Origin: JAFGDH01 sp964441265
GTDB lineage: Archaea > Aenigmatarchaeota > Aenigmatarchaeia > QMZP01 > QMZT01
DNA length: 64,000 nucleotides
Direction of reading: 5' to 3'
Assembly: GCA_964441265.1 (NCBI GenBank)
Contig: CAYYKJ010000001.1
Location: 62,001-126,000, forward strand
Made by a program: the position numbers and the translations under genes. This document shows, piece by piece, positions 60,020-64,000 of this stretch. Every line of letters starts with the position of its first letter. Position 1 is the stretch's first letter. Below the pieces are notes generated by a model, which saw only the letters and a program-made list of their open reading frames with translations, did no database searches and was not told the origin of the DNA.

Positions 60020-61564
60020 ATGTCTTTCGAGGATTCATACATCGCACTGCTGAAGAAGCTGCCCGGGATAACCGAGCCCATAAAGAAGATGGGCTTCCGG
60101 GACAAGCTCAAATGGACAGGTATAATACTTCTAGTATACTTCGTGATGTCCCAGGTGACCATATACGGCATAGAGCAGGGGACATACGAATACTTCGAAT
60201 ACCTGCAGATACTTCTCGGCTCCACCTTCGGTTCGCTGGTGACATTAGGTATAGGCCCGATAGTCACCGCATCCATAATACTCCAGCTGATGGTGGGTTC
60301 CAAGATCATACCCTGGGACATAAAGAGCGACAGGGGAAGGGTCCTCTTCCAGGGGACCCAGAAGCTGATGGCGATTATACTCTGCCTGGTGGAGGCATGG
60401 GCATATGTCTCCTTCGGTGCGGTGAGCGCGATGCCCGGATTCCTGCCCATAGTGATACTTCAGATGGCGCTGGGCGGATGGCTTATCATATTCATGGACG
60501 AGCTTATATCCAAATGGGGATTCGGTTCCGGAGTGGGCCTGTTCATCGTGGCCGGTGTGGCAAAAACCATGATAATCAGGGCGTTCAACCCCATACTCGC
60601 CGACCCCTCCATGCCCATGGGGCCCAACAACCTCCCCAACGGAATCATCCCCGGGGCGGGCATACTCATGGGGGCAGGGGAGCCCATAACGGCATTCCTC
60701 ATGTTACTGCCGGTGATAGCAACCGTGATCGTTTTCATGCTTGTGGTATACGCCCAGGCCATAAGGGTCGAGATACCCCTCGCATTCTCCAGCATAAGGG
60801 GATTCGGAAGGAGATGGCCACTGAAATACCTGTACACCTCCAACATACCGGTAATCCTCATGGCAGCGCTGCTGGCCAACGTGCAGGTGCTCTCCAGGAT
60901 GCTGGCGGGCCAGGGAGGGAACGAATGGCTGGGCGTCTTCGACGCGAACGGCAACCCCGTGGGAGGGCTCATAATGTTCATAATACCCCCCAGCAACCAG
61001 GCCATAGGGGGTCTCATGATATTCATCGGACTTTTCGCTCTCGTGGGCGCCATGTTCATGTATTTCAGGAAGAGCAAGATGAACAGCTGGAAATTCGTAG
61101 TTCTCATGGGAATAATCGGCGGATTCGCCTGGTTCGGGACGGTTAACGCCCTCGGCCTCACCTCGCTCGCGGCGATCAGCCTCATGGACGTGGCCAGGAT
61201 ATTCACATATTCTCTGTTCCTGATAGGGGGAGCGATGGTATTCTCCATTTTCTGGGTCAGCACGGCCGGAATGGACGCTAAGAGCGTGGCAGAGCAGATA
61301 GAGTCCACCGGAATGCAGATACCCGGATACAGGAGGGACATCAGAATCATAGAAAGGGTACTGAACAGGTACATACCGGCGCTCGCCGTGCTGGGAGGTG
61401 CTTCAGTGGGATTCCTGGCGGCGTTCGCCGATTTCACGGGAGCGCTGGGTACGGGGACCGGCATACTCCTTTCGGTCATGATAATATACCAGCTGTACGA
61501 ACAGATAGCCATGCAGCACATGGAAGACATGCATCCGGCGGTCAGGAAGTTCTTCGAGAGATGA
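60020..61564 (+). CDS. secY: Preprotein translocase subunit SecY
   Basis: The central Sec61/SecY pore, 514 residues with ten membrane helices. Family marks: GSTFGSLVTLGIGPIVTASI, DELISKWGFGSGVGLFIVAG, the periplasmic loop about 285-325, and KSVAEQIESTGMQIPGYRRD near helix 8-9. It would serve the many signal-peptide proteins in this window. tttaaata-type boxes in the 157-bp upstream gap give it its own promoter. Confidence 0.96.
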   Translation: MSFEDSYIALLKKLPGITEPIKKMGFRDKLKWTGIILLVYFVMSQVTIYGIEQGTYEYFEYLQILLGSTFGSLVTLGIGPIVTASIILQLMVGSKIIPWDIKSDRGRVLFQGTQKLMAIILCLVEAWAYVSFGAVSAMPGFLPIVILQMALGGWLIIFMDELISKWGFGSGVGLFIVAGVAKTMIIRAFNPILADPSMPMGPNNLPNGIIPGAGILMGAGEPITAFLMLLPVIATVIVFMLVVYAQAIRVEIPLAFSSIRGFGRRWPLKYLYTSNIPVILMAALLANVQVLSRMLAGQGGNEWLGVFDANGNPVGGLIMFIIPPSNQAIGGLMIFIGLFALVGAMFMYFRKSKMNSWKFVVLMGIIGGFAWFGTVNALGLTSLAAISLMDVARIFTYSLFLIGGAMVFSIFWVSTAGMDAKSVAEQIESTGMQIPGYRRDIRIIERVLNRYIPALAVLGGASVGFLAAFADFTGALGTGTGILLSVMIIYQLYEQIAMQHMEDMHPAVRKFFER

Positions 61565-61676
61565 ACCGGGAAGATTTATATAAAACCTATCACAACGATT
61601 AAGCAAACGGACGAGTGCCGACTTGCTTCTGCAATCACCAAATGGATGGGTTTGTGCTTGTTTGAAAGGAGTTGAT

Positions 61677-62114
61677 ATGATGGCAGTGAAAAAAGGAGAC
61701 AATGTAAAGGTTGAATACGCCGGAACGCTGGAGGACGGATCGGTCTTCGACAGTTCGGAAAAGCACGGCTCTCCTCTGGAATTCGAGGCCGGCGCCGGCA
61801 ACGTGATCAGGGGATTCGACAAGGCAGTGATCGGTATGAAAAAGGGCGAGGAAAAGGAGATAAGCATAGAGCCCGCTGATTCCTACGGGGAAAGGAAAGA
61901 GGAACTCGTGCAGGAAATACCCAAGGACAAGATGCCAAAAGACCAGGAAATAAAGAAGGGCATGCTTCTCGGCATAAAGCTCCCCAACGGGAAACAGCTC
62001 CCGGGAAAGATAGTCAGAATAGACGACAAATCGGTGAGCATAGATTTCAATCACCCACTGGCAGGGAAAAAACTGAAATTCAAGATAAAGGTAGTTGATG
62101 TAGAGGGAAAATAA
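61677..62114 (+). CDS. FKBP-type peptidyl-prolyl isomerase (SlyD-like)
   Basis: 145 residues, archaeal FKBP with the isomerase fold (VKVEYAGTLEDGSVFDSSEK, GAGNVIRGFDKAVIGMKKGE) and an insert-in-flap chaperone domain (about 75-125). It has no signal, so it is probably a cytoplasmic folding factor. ATG 61677 has aggag five bases upstream. A TATA-like atttatataaa at about 61572 leaves a leader near 80 bases. Confidence 0.92.
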   Translation: MMAVKKGDNVKVEYAGTLEDGSVFDSSEKHGSPLEFEAGAGNVIRGFDKAVIGMKKGEEKEISIEPADSYGERKEELVQEIPKDKMPKDQEIKKGMLLGIKLPNGKQLPGKIVRIDDKSVSIDFNHPLAGKKLKFKIKVVDVEGK

Positions 62115-62237
62115 CCAAAAGGGATTTTTTCTGAAATCGGCATCCCCCAGGAAAGAGACCGTCCGGAAAACCCCGGCCGGCAGAACTGATTTTATAAATA
62201 CGGGCCCGACTTAGTAATTATAAGGCGGGTAATTTTC

Positions 62238-63245
62238 ATGATACAGATTGACGGTTCTTACCTCGATGGAGGGGGGCAGATCATCCGAACGGCCGTTGGC
62301 CTTTCAGCGGTCACGGGGAAGCCCTGCAGAATATCCAAGATACGGAGGGGCCGGCCGAACCCCGGTCTGAAGGCACAGCACATGAAAGGGGTGGAGGCGG
62401 TCGGCAGGCTCTGCTCCGCCGAAGTCAGGGGGCTTGAGATGGATTCGGAGGAGCTGGAATTCAAACCCGGGGATCTCTCCTTCGCGGACATGAAAATAGA
62501 CGTGGGGACGGCGGGATCGGTCACCCTGGTTCTCCAGTCGCTGATGATTCCGCTGGTTCACACGGACAGGGAAGTGAACATCGAAATAAAGGGAGGCACA
62601 CACGTGAGATGGTCTCCCCAGGCTGATTATTTCGGGAACGTGTTCTGCCATTTCATCGGGAAGATGGGCATGAACGTATATACTGACATCGTAAGGCCGG
62701 GATTCTTCCCCAAGGGAGGCGGAATTCTTGATGTCAAGGTAAAACCGGGGAAACTGAAGCCGCTGAATCTCACGGAACGGGGGGATTTCGAAAGGAACGA
62801 GGGATGGTCATACGCATCCAATGATCTCAGGAGGGCAGACGTTGCGAAGCGAATGTTTAAAGGGACCGGGACGGACCTGAGGGAAAAGAACAGCTTTTAC
62901 ATGCAGTCTCTTTCCACGGGATGCTCCCTTCTGCTGGTCTCGCATTTCGGAAACACGAAGATGGGAAGCTCCTTCCTGGGAGAGAGAGGATTGCCCGCAG
63001 AGAAGGTGGGGAGAAAGGCGAGGGAAATCATGGAAGGGGAAAAGTCCAGCGGAGCATGCCTCGATCAGTGGATGGGAGACCAGATACTTCCCTACATGGC
63101 GCTGGCACCCGGGAAATCGAGGCTCACCGTTTCCAGGATCACCGGGCACGCAAGGACCAACATGTGGGTGATCGGGAAGTTTCTGGACACGGAATTCCGA
63201 ACGGAGGGCGAAAGCCCGGCGGTAATATCCTGTTCCGGGGCCTAA
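62238..63245 (+). CDS. rtcA: RNA 3'-terminal phosphate cyclase RtcA
   Basis: It converts RNA 3'-phosphate to a 2',3'-cyclic phosphate via adenylylation. The 335-residue product shows DGGGQIIRTAVGLSAVTGKP, RGRPNPGLKAQHM, the GTAGSVTLVLQSL segment, and a C-terminal histidine likely to be the AMP acceptor (TGHARTNMWV). Length is normal. It could act on intermediates left by the tRNA-splicing endonuclease that this genome must use heavily, though that link is inference. Confidence 0.93.
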   Translation: MIQIDGSYLDGGGQIIRTAVGLSAVTGKPCRISKIRRGRPNPGLKAQHMKGVEAVGRLCSAEVRGLEMDSEELEFKPGDLSFADMKIDVGTAGSVTLVLQSLMIPLVHTDREVNIEIKGGTHVRWSPQADYFGNVFCHFIGKMGMNVYTDIVRPGFFPKGGGILDVKVKPGKLKPLNLTERGDFERNEGWSYASNDLRRADVAKRMFKGTGTDLREKNSFYMQSLSTGCSLLLVSHFGNTKMGSSFLGERGLPAEKVGRKAREIMEGEKSSGACLDQWMGDQILPYMALAPGKSRLTVSRITGHARTNMWVIGKFLDTEFRTEGESPAVISCSGA

Positions 63246-63291
63246 TACATCCATTCAAAAGAATTAATTGGAGCGAGACCATTATCTTATC

Positions 63292-64000
63292 ATGGAATGG
63301 CATTCCCTGAAAACCGAAGAGGTCATGAAAAGACTCGAAACGGACGGGAAGGGCCTGGATTCTTCCGAAGTCAGGAAGAGACGGGAAAATCACGGGAAGA
63401 ATGAACTGGAATCGGGAGAGAAAGTCTCCTGGGCGAAGATATTTCTGTCCCAGTTCACCAGCCTGCTCATAATCCTGCTGATAGTCGCAGCGGTCATATC
63501 GGTTTTCATCGGGTCGGTCATAGACGCCTCCCTGATAATGATAATAGTCTTTCTGAACGGAATTTTCGGGTTCGTGCAGGACTACAAGGCAGAAAAGAGC
63601 ATAGAGGCCCTGAAGAAGCTTTCCGCCCCCGGGGCGGTGGTCATGAGGAACGGGAAAAGAGAAAGGATCGACAGCACGGACACAGTTCCTGGCGATCTCA
63701 TCCTCCTGGAACAGGGCAACTCCGTTCCCGCTGACGCTCGCATTACCGAATGCAGCGACCTGGCTGTGGATGAATCACTTCTCACGGGGGAAAGCTCGGC
63801 CGTGAAAAAGAAGGACTGCGTCCTCAGCCGCCAAAAACCGCTCGCGGAAAGAAAGAACATGCTCTTCAAGAATACCACAATAACCAGGGGCAGGGCCAAG
63901 GCGGTTGTGGTTGGGACGGGAATGGATACCGAGGTAGGTAAGATAGCGGAGCAGCTCGGAGAGGTGGGGGAAAAGAAAACACCATTCCAGAAGGAGGTTG
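63292..64000 (+). CDS. Cation-transporting P-type ATPase, N-terminal part
   Basis: The coding frame runs off the window end. The visible 236 residues include a cation-ATPase N-terminal domain (HSLKTEEVMKRLETDGKGLD), two membrane helices (FTSLLIILLIVAAVISVFIG, VIDASLIMIIVFLNGIFGF) and the actuator domain with the LTGES dephosphorylation motif and PGD/PADAR sequence, pointing to P2-type (Ca2+ or Na+/K+-like) pumps. The phosphorylated DKTG site would lie beyond 64000. Confidence 0.93.
   Translation, partial: MEWHSLKTEEVMKRLETDGKGLDSSEVRKRRENHGKNELESGEKVSWAKIFLSQFTSLLIILLIVAAVISVFIGSVIDASLIMIIVFLNGIFGFVQDYKAEKSIEALKKLSAPGAVVMRNGKRERIDSTDTVPGDLILLEQGNSVPADARITECSDLAVDESLLTGESSAVKKKDCVLSRQKPLAERKNMLFKNTTITRGRAKAVVVGTGMDTEVGKIAEQLGEVGEKKTPFQKEV

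Noticed and set aside
1..64000. Insertion sequences, prophage integrases, CRISPR arrays, rRNA genes
   Set aside because: I saw no transposase, integrase, regular spacer array or rRNA-like sequence anywhere in the window.

Overview
The window is archaeal chromosomal DNA. Evidence includes archaeal/eukaryotic-type ribosomal proteins (L10e, L14e, L34e), Alba, a replication factor C small subunit, KEOPS kinase Bud32, GTP-dependent dephospho-CoA kinase, TtuA/NcsA-type tRNA thiolase with a ThiS-like carrier, archaeal AspRS and AsnRS, intron-containing tRNA genes, TATA boxes about 25-30 bases before many start codons (leaderless genes), and Shine-Dalgarno sites of the GGTGATC/GGAGG type. The many small membrane-anchored surface proteins and compact layout fit a DPANN-type lineage, but no single marker here fixes the phylum; that is inference. 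A run of 100 N (38343-38442) shows this is a scaffolded assembly, probably a MAG.

Layout. 1-5.1 kb: end of a PGF-pre-PGF surface protein, a lipoprotein, L14e, L34e and a parallel beta-helix surface protein. 5.1-13.9 kb: ScpB, divergent aspS/asnS, small unknown genes, an HTH-10 regulator, Nudix, GNAT, RNase HII and a coiled-coil protein. 14.0-16.9 kb: an operon of five small proteins with pilin-like N-termini. 17-27 kb: a phosphoribosyltransferase-like protein, Ugd, two sugar nucleotidyltransferases (one fused to a ribbon-helix-helix domain), CorA, L10e, SpoIIM-like and DMT membrane proteins, RfcS, and a fused NMP kinase/dephospho-CoA kinase. 27.1-32.1 kb: an eight-gene membrane operon carrying a lytic-transglycosylase-like protein and an M23 peptidase. 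32.2-42.7 kb: Alba, an Lrp-like regulator with a palindromic operator, a tRNA, zinc-ribbon and Cys-cluster proteins, large surface proteins and a DEAD-box helicase. 42.8-44.7 kb: four tRNA genes and the ThiS-like carrier. 45-55 kb: surface proteins, including a 1913-residue protein with a gingipain-like (C25) domain. 55.4-64 kb: TtuA/NcsA, Bud32, the S5-L30-L15-SecY end of the spc operon, FKBP, RtcA and the start of a P-type ATPase.

Three signals stand out. First, all five tRNA genes are interrupted, with about eleven inferred introns in D-loops, anticodon loops, a variable arm and T-loops. Most fold into bulge-helix-bulge motifs, and the excised products are normal-length tRNAs (tRNA-Glu UUC, tRNA-Val GAC, tRNA-Val CAC, tRNA-Ser CGA, and a tRNA-Leu-like gene whose anticodon I could not settle). 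Second, the 27-32 kb operon pairs two peptidoglycan-cleaving enzyme folds with small membrane proteins in an organism expected to lack murein. Third, the surface-protein complement is unusually rich: the five-gene pilin-like operon, Cys-rich modules and the giant C25-like protein.

Genes that plausibly work together: the ThiS-like carrier (44.5 kb) with TtuA (55.5 kb) in tRNA thiolation; Ugd and the two nucleotidyltransferases in surface glycan precursors; S5-L30-L15 and SecY in translation and secretion; RtcA in RNA end processing.
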